Of a DNA stretch of 64,000 nt, positions 48,240-57,083 are shown piece after piece. Within the stretch, counting starts at the first letter, position 1; the number at the start of each line of letters is the position of its first letter. Source of the DNA: JACKBJ01 sp964549495 (lineage in GTDB: Bacteria; Chloroflexota; Anaerolineae; Epilineales; Epilineaceae); assembly GCA_964549495.1 (NCBI GenBank), contig CAZJWJ010000020.1, positions 1 to 64,000 on the forward strand. Direction: 5' to 3'. The notes beneath the pieces were generated by a model that had not been told where the DNA came from, did no database searches, and saw nothing but the letters and a program-made list of their open reading frames with translations. Made by a program: the position numbers and the translations under genes.

Positions 48240-49633
48240 CGGGCCGCGATCTCGGCGCGGGCCGGACTCCAGGCGGCCGGCTCGGGGCCGAGGTCGCGTC
48301 GGGCCAGGCGCATCTGCATGCCGTGGCGCGGCCTCAGGGTGATCAACGGCTGGGGCTCGACCGGATGGCCCGGCACCAGGCTGGGGCTCCAGCGGCGGGC
48401 GATGGTGGCCAGGATCAGGATGCCCTCCATCCAGGCAAAGGCCTCGCCGATGCAGCGCCGCGGGCCGCCGCCGAAGGGGAAGTAGGCGTACTTGGGCAGT
48501 TCGCCCGCGGCCGGTTCGGCCCACCGTTCCGGGCGGAAGCGCTCGGGCTGGGCATGCCAGCGCGGGTCGCGATGAACCACCCACTGGCTCATCAGGATCG
48601 TGGCGCCCCGCGGGATGCCGTAGCCGCCCAAGACCAGGTCGGAGGTCGCCCGGCGCCCGATCATCCAAGCCGGTGGGTAGAGCCGCATCGACTCGGTGAG
48701 CACCTGGCGGGTGTAGGTCAACTCCGGCAGGTCTTCGGGGCGCGGCGGGCGGCCGTCGAGCACGCGGTCCAGCTCGGCCTGCAGGCGGGCCATCGCCTCC
48801 GGGTGTTCGCCCAAGAGGTAGAGCGTCCAGGTCAGGGCGTTGGCCGTGGTCTCGTGGCCGGCCAGGAAGAGCGTCAGCACCTCGTCGCGCAGCTGGTGGT
48901 CGCTCATGCCCTGGCCCTCCTCGTCGCGGGCCTGCAGCAGGAGGCCCAGCAGGTCATCGCCCGGCTGGTCGGCCTCGCGGCGGCGGGCGATCATCCCGTA
49001 GACCACGCGGTCCAGCGTCGCCTTGGCCGATGCCAGCCCGCCGGTGCCGGGCAGCCAGCCGCGCTCGACCCAGGGCAGCGGCACCAGGAAGACGCCCGGC
49101 GCGCCGAAGCTGCCCACCAGCGCCGAGAGCGCGCGGTCCAGAACCTCGTCGGCGCCCGCGGGCTCGTAGCCGAAGAGGCTGCGAGCCACGATGCGGCGGG
49201 TCAGGTGCATCATCTCGGCGGCCATGTCCACCTGCTGGCCGGCCTGCCAGCCGGCCGCCCGCTCCTCGGTGCGCGCGACCATGTCGGCCCCGTAGGCCAG
49301 GATCTTCTCGCGGTGGAAGGCCGGCATCATCAGCCGGCGCTGCCGTGCGTGCAGCTGGCCCTCGCTGGTCAAGAGGCCGCGGCCCAGCACCAGCGCGGCG
49401 TTCTCCAGCCCGCGGCTCTTGGTGAAGCGCCGGTGGTCGCGCTCGAGCACCTGGCGGATGTCGTCCGGGTGGCTGACCAGGAAGAAGGGCTTGCCCGGCA
49501 GCGGCAGCTGGACCAAGTCGCCCAGCTCGCGGGCCAGTTCCTCGACGGCGCCTAGCCGGTCGCGCTGGAAGCGCCAGAACATGCCGCCCGGCAGGCGCGA
49601 GCGCGCCACGGGCGGGAAAGCGGTCTGCGTCAT
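48236..49633 (-). CDS. Cytochrome P450
   Basis: 465-residue haem monooxygenase, soluble (no N-terminal membrane helix). Signatures: I-helix LTLFLAGHETTANALTW (oxygen activation), K-helix ExxR in LTESMRLYPPAW, PERF motif in PERFRPERW, and haem-binding FPFGGGPRRCIGEAFAW. The pattern is closest to the CYP102/CYP4-like bacterial group, which oxidises fatty acids or terpenoids, but the substrate is not readable. The ATG at 49633 (MTQTAF) has GAGGAGG about five bases upstream; an ATG nine codons earlier is less likely. No ferredoxin or reductase gene is adjacent. It is coupled to psuG and divergent from the helicase-nuclease operon. Confidence 0.95.
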   Translation of the reverse strand: MTQTAFPPVARSRLPGGMFWRFQRDRLGAVEELARELGDLVQLPLPGKPFFLVSHPDDIRQVLERDHRRFTKSRGLENAALVLGRGLLTSEGQLHARQRRLMMPAFHREKILAYGADMVARTEERAAGWQAGQQVDMAAEMMHLTRRIVARSLFGYEPAGADEVLDRALSALVGSFGAPGVFLVPLPWVERGWLPGTGGLASAKATLDRVVYGMIARRREADQPGDDLLGLLLQARDEEGQGMSDHQLRDEVLTLFLAGHETTANALTWTLYLLGEHPEAMARLQAELDRVLDGRPPRPEDLPELTYTRQVLTESMRLYPPAWMIGRRATSDLVLGGYGIPRGATILMSQWVVHRDPRWHAQPERFRPERWAEPAAGELPKYAYFPFGGGPRRCIGEAFAWMEGILILATIARRWSPSLVPGHPVEPQPLITLRPRHGMQMRLARRDLGPEPAAWSPARAEIAAR

Positions 49634-49806
49634 GCCGGCCTCCTCGATACTCCAGTTCAAGGGTCTTCATGCGATACGCTGCGACGATGCGGCCTCCCAC
49701 CGGCATTATAGTCCGCGCCGGCCGCCGCCCATCCGACGCCCACCCCACCCTCGGCGGGCGATCCGCCGATTGGCGCCCGCGCGCCCGGCGATGCACCATA
49801 GCCGGC

Positions 49807-51993
49807 ATGTCCACCCCGACCGATCGCGCACCCGTCGAGGCCCCGTTGGAGACGGGAACCTGGCTCCTGGAGGGCCCGGCCGGCAGCGGCAAGACCCGCA
49901 CCCTGGTCCGGCGCGCCGCGCGGCTGCTGGCAGGCGGCATCCCGGGCCACGAGATCCTGGTGCTCCTGCCCGACCGCGGCGCCGCGCGGCGCTTCGTCGA
50001 GGCCCTGGAAGCCGAGTCCCCGGGCGCCTTCGCCCTGCCCCGCTGCACGACCTACTACGGCCTGGCCAACAACACGCTGGAGGCGCTCTGGGGGCGGCTG
50101 GCAGAACCGGCCGGCTTCGCCCCGGGGGCGGGCCGGCCGCGCTTCATCGACTACGAGATCGCCCAGCAGCGCATGGCCGCCTTCGCCCTGCCCCGCCTGG
50201 AGCGCGGCGAGTTCGAGGGCCTGGCCATGCGGCCCCAACACCTGATCTCCCAGCTCCTGGACGGGCTGAACAAGGCCGCCACCGGCGGCTTCGATCTGGC
50301 GGCGGTCGAGCCCCGGCTGCGCGGCGCCTGGACCGGAGAGCCGGCCCGCCTACGCCACTACCAGAGCGCCCGCGACTGCATGCTCGAATTCCGCCAACAC
50401 TGCCTGGAGCGGGGCCTGGTCGACCTCTCGCTGGCGGTGCAGAGCTTCCACCGGCTGGTCGCCCTGGACGAGGCGCTGCGCGGCGAGCATCTGGGGCGCT
50501 GGCGCCAGGTGCTGGTCGACGACCTCGAGGAGAGCGTGCCGGTGGCCCAGCGGCTGATCGGCTGGTGGATGGAGTCGGCGGACTCCACCTGGTTGGCGCT
50601 GGATCCCGAGGCCGGCCACCGCATCTTCCTGGGCGCGGATCCCGCCGGCGCGCGGCGGCTCGCGCGCGGATGTCGCAGCCGCTCGCGCTTGACACGCCCC
50701 GACGATCCGCCGGATGCGGCAGGTGCACTGGCACGCCTAGCGCTGCGGCGGCTGGGCGGCGGACGACCGGAGGGCGGACCCGAGCCGGCAGGGCCCGGTC
50801 TGGCTGCGATCGACCCCGGCGTCGCCGAGGAGCTCGATCTCGGCGATCCCCGGGCCGCAGCCGTCGAAGCCGACGTCGACCTCGAGCTGGCCGGCCGGGC
50901 GCTGCATTTGGCCATCGAATGCCAGGACCGCTCGGACATGATCGAGGCCGCCGCCGAGCAGGTGGCCGCCGAGGTGGCCGGCGGCCGACCGGCCGAGGAC
51001 ATCGCCCTGATCGCACCCTACGTCGATGGGGTGCTGCAGTTCGGCTTGCGCGAGGCCCTGGCGCGCCGCGGCGTGGCGCTGGAGAGCCACCGGCGGCACA
51101 TCCCCTTGCGCGAGCGGGCCATCGTGCGCGCCGCGCTGGGCGCGCTGGCCCTGGCGGGGCGCTTGCCGCCGGCCGAGCCCTACGCCATGGCCGAGACCCT
51201 GGCGACGCTGCTGCCCGAGCTGGATCCGGTGCGCGCCGCGCTCTTGGCGCGCGAGCTGGGGGCGCGCGAGGCCGGCCGGCTAGCGCCCAGCGATGCCTTG
51301 GGCGCGCGCGAGCGGGAGCGCTTGGGCAGCGGGGCCATCGAGGCCTACGAGCGCCTCAGGGGCTGGCTGGCCGAGCGGGAGGCGAGGCCGGATGACCTGC
51401 CGGCCTTTCTGCGCGCGCTCTTCGAGTCGCTGACCGAGTGGCGCCTGCCGGAGCGCGAGGAGGCGGCGGCCTTTGCTCAGCTGCTGCGATCGGCCGAGCG
51501 GCTGGACGAGGCGGCGCCAGAGCTGGGGCTGGCGGCGGGGGAGGTGGCGCCGACCTTCGCGCGCATGGTGGCCGGCGGCATCGTGGCGGCGCCCGAACCG
51601 CGGCCGGTGGACACGGGCGCGGCGGCGCTGCTTGCGCCGGCCCACGCCTACTTGGTCGAGGATCGGCGGCATGCCTTGCAGATCTGGCTCGACGCGGCGG
51701 CGCCAGGCTGGTGGTCGCCGCCGCATCAGCCGCTGACCAACCCCTGGATCCTCTCGCCGCGCTGGCCGGAGGGGGCGCGCTGGTCCAGCGCGCTGGACCG
51801 GCGCTTGCGCGATGAGGTGCTGGCGCGCTTGGTGGCCGGCCTGGCCCGGCGCGGGGGCGGCGTCGTGGTCCTGGCGGCCGTCTCGGGCCGCGGCGGGTTG
51901 CCGCTGGAGGGACCGCTCTGGCGCCTGACGCGCGGGCTGGCCGAGGACGGGGGCCGGCTGGAGTTGCGCGGCGGCGAGGAGGCGGTGGCGTGA
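49807..51993 (+). CDS. AddB-like helicase-fold protein, first gene of a helicase-nuclease operon
   Basis: 728-residue protein with a superfamily 1 ATPase fold. Walker A is LEGPAGSGKTRTLVRRAARL. Motif Ia-like VLLPDRGAARRFVEAL and a motif II region LVDDLEESVPVAQRLI follow, where UvrD proteins have DExQD; here it is DDLEE. Later motifs are weak and the C-terminal half is Arg/Ala/Glu-rich without the UvrD motif VI. This pattern of an intact P-loop and degenerate helicase motifs is like AddB, but it lacks the C-terminal nuclease domain and Cys cluster. The ATG at 49807 is used. Its stop overlaps the next gene's GTG. It probably serves as the partner subunit of the complete helicase that follows. 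Confidence 0.78.
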   Translation: MSTPTDRAPVEAPLETGTWLLEGPAGSGKTRTLVRRAARLLAGGIPGHEILVLLPDRGAARRFVEALEAESPGAFALPRCTTYYGLANNTLEALWGRLAEPAGFAPGAGRPRFIDYEIAQQRMAAFALPRLERGEFEGLAMRPQHLISQLLDGLNKAATGGFDLAAVEPRLRGAWTGEPARLRHYQSARDCMLEFRQHCLERGLVDLSLAVQSFHRLVALDEALRGEHLGRWRQVLVDDLEESVPVAQRLIGWWMESADSTWLALDPEAGHRIFLGADPAGARRLARGCRSRSRLTRPDDPPDAAGALARLALRRLGGGRPEGGPEPAGPGLAAIDPGVAEELDLGDPRAAAVEADVDLELAGRALHLAIECQDRSDMIEAAAEQVAAEVAGGRPAEDIALIAPYVDGVLQFGLREALARRGVALESHRRHIPLRERAIVRAALGALALAGRLPPAEPYAMAETLATLLPELDPVRAALLARELGAREAGRLAPSDALGARERERLGSGAIEAYERLRGWLAEREARPDDLPAFLRALFESLTEWRLPEREEAAAFAQLLRSAERLDEAAPELGLAAGEVAPTFARMVAGGIVAAPEPRPVDTGAAALLAPAHAYLVEDRRHALQIWLDAAAPGWWSPPHQPLTNPWILSPRWPEGARWSSALDRRLRDEVLARLVAGLARRGGGVVVLAAVSGRGGLPLEGPLWRLTRGLAEDGGRLELRGGEEAVA

Positions 51994-54350
51994 GCGCCGC
52001 CTGGGTCCCGCGGGCGGCGCAGGCCGAGATCCTGGCCTACACCGGCGGTCGGATGGGCGTCTCGGCCGTGCCGGGCAGCGGCAAGACGGCCACCATCGCG
52101 GCCCTGGCGGCGCGCCTGATCGCGGCCGGCATCGCACCCGGCCAGCGGGTGCTGGTGGTCACCTACCAAAACGCGGCGGCCAACGCGCTGGCGGCGCGCA
52201 TCGGGGCGCGATTGTCCGCCGAGGGCCTGCCACGGCGCGGCTACGAGGTGCGCACGCTGCACGGACTGGCCCACGGCATCGTCAGCGAGCAGGCCGGGCT
52301 GGCCGGCCTGGCGCCGGGCTTCGGCGTGGCCGACGAGGCCCTGGCCGGCGAGCTCCTGGATCGGGCGCGGCGGGCCTGGAAGGCGGCCCATGCCGAGGAC
52401 TGGGAGGCCCTGCGCCAGGAGGCGCGCCTGGCCGGGGCGCGCGACCAGATCTTGGCCCGCAGCCTGAGCCAGCTGGGCGGGGCGGTGATCCGCGAGGCCA
52501 AGAACCGGCGATTGACGCCCGAAGCGCTCGACCGGCATGTCGCCCGGGCCATGGAAGCGGCCGGCGAGGCCGAGGATCCGGCGGCCGAGCCCTCGCCCTT
52601 CTTGCGCATCGGGGCCTGGATCTACCGCCACTACCAGGGTCAGCTGGACCGGGCCGGCCTGGTCGACTTCGACGACCTGGTCCGCCTGGCGGTGGACCTT
52701 CTGGAGCGCCACGAGGACCTGGCCGCCGAGCTGGCCTGGCGCTGGCCCTACGTGCTGGAGGACGAGGCCCAAGACAGCGTGCCCTTGCAGGAGGCGCTCC
52801 TGGGCCGGCTGACGGAGGCCGCGGGCGAGGGCCCGGGCAACTGGGTGCGGGTCGGCGATCCCAACCAGGCGGTGACCAGCAGCTTCACGGCCGCCCAGCC
52901 GGCGGCCTTGCGGCGCTTCCTGGATCGGCCGGAGGTGCAGGCGGTGACGATGGACGAGTCGGGGCGCAATGCGCGGCGCATCCAGGCCCTGGCCAACCAC
53001 TTGGTCGACTGGACGGTCCAGGCGCACCCGCTGGCCGAGCTGCGCGAGGCGGCCTTCCGACGGCAGCACATCCGGCCCACCGGCGCCGAGGATCCGCAGC
53101 CCAACCCGGAGGATGGCCGGGTGAGCTTCCGGGCATATCGCGACCGGGACGCGGAACTGGACGAGGTGGTGGCCCGCGCCATCCAGGTGGCCGGCCGCGC
53201 GCCGGACCTCAGCCTGGGCATCCTGGTGCCGACCAATGCTGTCGGAGCCCAGGTGGCGCGGCGGCTGCGTGCGGCCGGCCAGCCCTACGACGAGCGGCTG
53301 CGGGCCGCGGCCGCCTCGCGCCAGGTGGCCGGCCTGCTCGCCGCCGCCCTGTCGGTGCTGGCCGAGCCGCTGCGCGGATCGCATCTGGTCGATCTCTACG
53401 AGGCCCTGCGCCCGCTGGCCTCGGCCGGCGATCTGCTGAGCCAGGCCGATCCGGACCGGCTGCGCCCGCTCCTTCGCAGCGCGCGGCCGGAGCAGTTGCT
53501 CTTTCCGCTTCCGGGCACGGAGCCGGCCGAGGCCTTGCCACCGGTGGAGGGCGTTGACGAGGAGATGCTGGCAGCTATCGGCAGCCTGGCCGAGCGGGCC
53601 GCGCGCTGGATGCGGGCCCGCGGCCTGCCGGTCGATCAGCTGCTGCTCACCATCGCGCAGGATGCCTTGCCGGCCCAGGACCAGGCGGTGGCCGAGCGGG
53701 TGGCCGGCATGCTGCGCCAGCGCGTGGAACAGGAGCCAGATCGCTTGCTGCCCGACCTGGCCGCCGAGCTGCGGAGCCTGGCCAGCGGCCGGCGCCGCGG
53801 CTGGGCCGAGAGCGACGATGCGCCCTTCGAGCCGCGGCCGGGGGTGATCACCCTGACGACGATGCACAAGGCCAAGGGCCTGGAATGGGATCTGGTCTAC
53901 CTGGTGGGCGTGGACGGCGAGTGGTTCCCCCACCGCCTGGAGGACCGCTTCCGCGGCTCGCCCTGGCTGGGCGGCGACCCGGCCGAGGAGGCCCGCGCCG
54001 CCTTGGCCGACCTGATCGGGCAGGCGCGCCATGCCGCCCGCAACCCCACCGAGGCCGCCCATCTGGAGCTGATCGCCGAGCGGCTGCGCCTGCTCTACGT
54101 GGGCATCACCCGCGCCCGCCGGCTGCTCTCGGTCAGCTGGAGCCAGAGCATCCCCCGCGCCCGCGGTACGCCCAGACCGGTGCCGATGGCCGAGGCCTGG
54201 CGCGAGCTGAAGCGCTTCGACGAGGCGACCGAGGCGCGGCGGGACGAGGCAGGGCGAGATCCGGCACAGCAGGAGCAGGCGCGGCGGGACGAGGCCGGCG
54301 GCGGGGTTGACCAAGCCGACGTCGGCGGCGAGGGCAGGAAGGGATCATGA
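51990..54350 (+). CDS. UvrD/Rep-type ATP-dependent DNA helicase
   Basis: 786-residue superfamily 1A helicase with complete motifs: Q-like VPRAAQAEILAY, Walker A VSAVPGSGKTATIAALAARL, Ia VVTYQNAAANAL, motif II YVLEDEAQDSVPLQEALLG, motif III WVRVGDPNQAV, motif IV-V VITLTTMHKAKGLEWDLVYL and motif VI LRLLYVGITRARRLL. Length matches UvrD/PcrA, but the accessory regions differ and the last 60 residues are a low-complexity Arg/Asp/Glu-rich tail. The GTG start at 51990 and the downstream ATG both overlap adjacent genes by 4 bases, so the three subunits should be made in equal amounts. It is the likely motor for end processing. Confidence 0.92.
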   Translation: MSAAWVPRAAQAEILAYTGGRMGVSAVPGSGKTATIAALAARLIAAGIAPGQRVLVVTYQNAAANALAARIGARLSAEGLPRRGYEVRTLHGLAHGIVSEQAGLAGLAPGFGVADEALAGELLDRARRAWKAAHAEDWEALRQEARLAGARDQILARSLSQLGGAVIREAKNRRLTPEALDRHVARAMEAAGEAEDPAAEPSPFLRIGAWIYRHYQGQLDRAGLVDFDDLVRLAVDLLERHEDLAAELAWRWPYVLEDEAQDSVPLQEALLGRLTEAAGEGPGNWVRVGDPNQAVTSSFTAAQPAALRRFLDRPEVQAVTMDESGRNARRIQALANHLVDWTVQAHPLAELREAAFRRQHIRPTGAEDPQPNPEDGRVSFRAYRDRDAELDEVVARAIQVAGRAPDLSLGILVPTNAVGAQVARRLRAAGQPYDERLRAAAASRQVAGLLAAALSVLAEPLRGSHLVDLYEALRPLASAGDLLSQADPDRLRPLLRSARPEQLLFPLPGTEPAEALPPVEGVDEEMLAAIGSLAERAARWMRARGLPVDQLLLTIAQDALPAQDQAVAERVAGMLRQRVEQEPDRLLPDLAAELRSLASGRRRGWAESDDAPFEPRPGVITLTTMHKAKGLEWDLVYLVGVDGEWFPHRLEDRFRGSPWLGGDPAEEARAALADLIGQARHAARNPTEAAHLELIAERLRLLYVGITRARRLLSVSWSQSIPRARGTPRPVPMAEAWRELKRFDEATEARRDEAGRDPAQQEQARRDEAGGGVDQADVGGEGRKGS

Positions 54351-55171
54351 GCCTTCTCGATCTGCGCTTGAGCCAGACCGCCTTGGAGACTTTCGAACGC
54401 TGCCCGAGGCGCTTCTATCTGCGCTACCGCGAGGCCCTGGACTGGCCTGCCCCCGTCAGCGCGGACCCGGAGCAGCTGGCCGAGGCGATGGAGCGCGGCC
54501 GGCGATTCCACGCCTGGGTCGAGCGTCAGGGCGACGGGTCGGCCTCGACCGCGGATGGGGCGGATGACCGGATACCCGGGGACGATCCGGTGCTGGCCCG
54601 CTGGATCCGCGCTTATGTCGAGTCCGGGCTAGGCACGCTTCCGGGCCTGCGCATCGACGAGGTGGAGCTGAGCGCGCCGCTGGCCGGCCGGCGCCTGGTC
54701 GCACGCTGCGATCGGCTGCTGCTCTCCCCCGACGGTCTCCTGACCATCTACGACTGGAAGACCGGCGCGCCGCTGGCCTCGCCGGAGCAAATGGCCCAGC
54801 GTTGGCAGAGCCGGCTCTACCCCTGGATCGTGGTCCGGGCGGCGCCCAACCTCTTCGATGGGCTGGACCTCGCGCCCGAACAGGTGCGGATGACCTACTG
54901 GCATCCGGAGCAGCCCGAGGCGCCGGTGACGATCGACCATGACTCGGCGGCGCAGGCCGAGGCGGAGCGCCGGCTGATCGCTCGACTGGAGGACCTGGAG
55001 GGGCGGGACATGGCTGCGGACTTCCCGCGCACCGAGGATCGGCGCGTCTGCGCGCACTGCGCCTACCGGGCGCTTTGCGATCGGGGGCCGGCCGGCGACG
55101 GTTGGGACGAGGTGGATCTGGAGGAGGTCGATGCCTACGATTCCGACATCCGAGCGTTAGAATCGCCTTGA
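54347..55171 (+). CDS. RecB/Cas4-family PD-(D/E)XK nuclease with Fe-S Cys cluster
   Basis: 274-residue nuclease. It opens with SQTALETFERCPRRFYLRY, the usual start of AddB/RecB-type nuclease domains with the first cluster Cys. A His-containing helix (GRRFHAWVERQ), ARCDRLLLSPDGLLTIYDWKTG (catalytic D and D-x-K) and QSRLYPWIVVRA (QxxxY) follow. CAHCAYRALC near the C-terminus gives three more Cys for a probable [4Fe-4S] cluster. Expected role: cutting single-stranded DNA unwound by the preceding helicase. It overlaps that gene by 4 bases (ATGA). Proteins of this kind also occur alone, but the tight coupling argues for a complex. Confidence 0.9.
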   Translation: MSLLDLRLSQTALETFERCPRRFYLRYREALDWPAPVSADPEQLAEAMERGRRFHAWVERQGDGSASTADGADDRIPGDDPVLARWIRAYVESGLGTLPGLRIDEVELSAPLAGRRLVARCDRLLLSPDGLLTIYDWKTGAPLASPEQMAQRWQSRLYPWIVVRAAPNLFDGLDLAPEQVRMTYWHPEQPEAPVTIDHDSAAQAEAERRLIARLEDLEGRDMAADFPRTEDRRVCAHCAYRALCDRGPAGDGWDEVDLEEVDAYDSDIRALESP

Positions 55172-55199
55172 AGGTCGAGCCGAACGAGGAGGTCCTCCA

Positions 55200-55646
55200 G
55201 TGGACGATGTCAAGCGCAGCATTTCCGACCACGCGAGCGAGTTCAAGCGGAGGCTCGTGGCAGCACCCATGCCGCTGCAGGCCTATGTGATCGTCGGGCT
55301 CATCGCTTCGCTCGGCTGGAGTCTGTACCGCATCTGGGCGATGCCGGATGCAGGCCTGCCACCGATTGGAGTCTGGCCCTTCGGGATCGCGGTCAGCGTG
55401 ATCTGGTACTACTGGCTGCTCCGCCCTCACTACATCCTATACCTCGTAACCACCCTGCTCACGATCCTGCAAGTCTTCTTGCAACTCGCCATCGTCCACT
55501 GGACGGCTCAGGTGGCTGGACCGTGGACAACGGGTGTGGTTGGCGGCGTGCTCAGCGTGTTCTCTTTGGCCTGCCTGCTGCACAAGCGCACGCGCCGCTA
55601 CGTCCATCCAACCCAGGGGTCCGATCTTCGAGGAGTAGATGGCTAG
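55200..55646 (+). CDS. Small four-helix membrane protein of unknown function
   Basis: 148-residue protein with no recognised family. Four apolar segments are visible: LQAYVIVGLIASLGWSLYRIW, WPFGIAVSVIWYYWLL, YLVTTLLTILQVFLQLAIV and TGVVGGVLSVFSLACLL. They are preceded by a charged lead (MDDVKRSISDHASEFKRRL as translated) and followed by a basic tail. The start is a GTG at 55200 with GAGGAGG seven bases upstream. It overlaps the YcxB-like gene by eight bases, so the two are probably expressed together, 28 bases after the nuclease gene. Confidence 0.7.
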   Translation: MDDVKRSISDHASEFKRRLVAAPMPLQAYVIVGLIASLGWSLYRIWAMPDAGLPPIGVWPFGIAVSVIWYYWLLRPHYILYLVTTLLTILQVFLQLAIVHWTAQVAGPWTTGVVGGVLSVFSLACLLHKRTRRYVHPTQGSDLRGVDG

Positions 55647-56151
55647 CGTGACAGCCACCCGAGCGTTCACCATCACGTATCGCCAGTCGGCCGCTCAACT
55701 CGAGTCCCGATCTCGAGATCGATGGCTCCTGTCCATGTTTCATCACTTGCCATTGCTCCCAGCATGGCTGATGCTACCGATGGTGCTCCCGATGACCCTG
55801 GACCAGCATTCCGGTCTCACGCTGGGCATTCTGGTTCTGTTCTTCGCGTCGGCAGCCTACACCGTTTGGCAAGTGCCCTTCCGGACTGCGCGTCACTCCG
55901 CGCCGAGCCTCACCGACGTACCGATCGAGGCCCGCTTCGATGAGTGGGGTACTCGACTCCGGTGCGAGCACCTGGAAGTTTCCGTCGCCTGGTCGATGGT
56001 CTGGCGCGTATACCGTCGCGATCCAGTCTGGACCCTTGCCTACTTCGACGGCACGGCCTACAACTTGCTCGTGATCGATGTCACCCAACTCTCGACCGAG
56101 GGCCGGGACTTCGTCGTAGAGAACGTTCGACGGGCTGGCGGCAAGGTCTGA
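55639..56151 (+). CDS. YcxB-like membrane protein
   Basis: 170-residue protein with two N-terminal membrane helices (LPLLPAWLMLPMVLPMTL and LGILVLFFASAAYTVWQV) and a small C-terminal beta domain of the YcxB type (EARFDEWGTRLRCEHLEVSVAWSM, followed by VWRVYRRDPVWTLAYFDGTAYNL). YcxB-like domains resemble PH folds and their role is unknown. The ATG at 55639 lies inside the end of the previous gene. Base composition is slightly lower in GC than the helicase operon. Confidence 0.7.
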   Translation: MASVTATRAFTITYRQSAAQLESRSRDRWLLSMFHHLPLLPAWLMLPMVLPMTLDQHSGLTLGILVLFFASAAYTVWQVPFRTARHSAPSLTDVPIEARFDEWGTRLRCEHLEVSVAWSMVWRVYRRDPVWTLAYFDGTAYNLLVIDVTQLSTEGRDFVVENVRRAGGKV

Positions 56152-56210
56152 AGCCATTCGCAGCGCAGCGACATCCTCGGTCGGGGATTCGATTACCGGG
56201 AGAGTCCTTA

Positions 56211-56369
56211 GGGCTCGTCAAGCAATAAGAGGCCCAACCGAGGGCGGTGCTGCGCCGCCGTGTTGGTTCGCTGAGAGGAGGTAATGGCAGCGCCATTGCC
56301 GACGAACAGCGGGCCGACACGGCGGATGCAGCGGCGTCCGAATTGGGCCTCTTATTGCTTGACGAGCCC
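56211..56369. mobile_element. 159-bp MITE-like palindromic element, copy 2
   Basis: Same length as copy 1 and opposite in orientation. Here the terminal inverted repeats are perfect for 27 bases (begin GGGCTCGTCAAGCAATAAGA), and TTA is duplicated on both sides (56208-56210 and 56370-56372). The central stem reads GGTAATGGC agc GCCATTGCC. One base pair differs from copy 1 on both sides of the stem (A-T against G-C), a paired change. It lies between the ends of two convergent genes and breaks nothing visible. Confidence 0.9.
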
Positions 56370-56395
56370 TTACCCGTCAGGCCGTGCGCGATATC

Positions 56396-56895
56396 CTACC
56401 GCAACCAGTCGAAGATCGAGCTGAACAGCGGAAGCTCCTCACCCAAACGATCGGTCGGGCAAGACCAGAAGGACCATTGCAGCTCGATTCGCCGGCCCGT
56501 GCCAGCCCGTCGACCACGCTCGGCGTCGAAGTCCGATTGCCGGAGCAGGACGACATGCGGCGTGTTCGGACAATGGGCATAGCCTTCCGGATTGCGCATC
56601 AGGTGCACGATGTAGGGCGGAGGCTGGTCGATGCGGGCCACTTGGAAGAGCATCTGGCTCGCGGCGTGGTACTCCAGCTCGCCTTCCCAGAGGATGTGCG
56701 AGGGGTCACGTGTCGGGCTCGGACTCGGGGTGACGGTCGGGGTCGGCGTGGGACTGGGATCGCCCGGCGTGGTGGCCGTCGGGCTGGGAGGATCGACGCC
56801 CCAGAGGAGAACCAACCCACGATAAGGCCGGCAGCGGCGATCAGGAGGATGTACGAACCGGCATGGCAATATGTTCGTCGATCCTCGCGCTTCAT
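56396..56895 (-). pseudogene. Frameshifted membrane-anchored Pro/Thr-linker protein
   Basis: The ATG at 56895 (GGAGGGAG nine bases upstream) starts MKREDRRTYCHAGSYILLIA, a signal-anchor segment running to GLIVGWFSSG. That frame then turns into Arg/Pro nonsense. The neighbouring frame from about 56800 reads VDPPSPTATTPGDPSPTPTP and a soluble domain (HILWEGELEYHAASQMLFQV, PPYIVHLMRNPEGYAHCPNT) to the TAG at 56396. One change of frame near 56780-56805 restores a protein of about 166 residues: anchor, Pro/Thr linker, small domain. This is either a recent inactivating mutation or a sequencing/assembly error. The C-terminal domain is not recognised. MITE copy 2 lies 24 bases beyond its end. Confidence 0.6.
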
Positions 56896-56900
56896 GACCA

Positions 56901-57083
56901 CTACTCCCTCCGACGGATGATCCCAGTCTCTACCGGTACGACGGAATCGTAGACAGCATCGGTCCGCTCCCCATACTCGATAACGAAGGACCGGTCGCAA
57001 GGGGATGGCCGAACACTGAACGACCGTCCTCGACTCTGTATGAAGACGGCTCCGGCGAACCGGGTGCTACGTGGCTCCACCAC
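56901..57083 (-). CDS. Possible small protein upstream of the frameshifted gene
   Basis: A 60-codon frame from a GTG at 57083 ends five bases before the start of the frameshifted gene, a spacing typical of an operon. Its sequence has alternating hydrophobic residues (RFAGAVFIQSRGRSFSV, RSFVIEYGERTDAVYDS), like a small beta domain, but matches no family I know. The start lacks a convincing ribosome-binding site and the gene may begin elsewhere. Low confidence. Confidence 0.3.
   Translation of the reverse strand: MVEPRSTRFAGAVFIQSRGRSFSVRPSPCDRSFVIEYGERTDAVYDSVVPVETGIIRRRE

Noticed and set aside
51726..54314. An 862-codon minus-strand frame across the helicase operon
   Set aside because: Gln/Leu/Arg/Gly-rich shadow of the helicase gene, which has all superfamily 1 motifs.
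54347..55171. Cas4 of a CRISPR system
   Set aside because: The nuclease is Cas4-like in fold, but no cas genes or repeat arrays are seen and it is coupled to helicases, so a RecB/AddB-type role is more likely.
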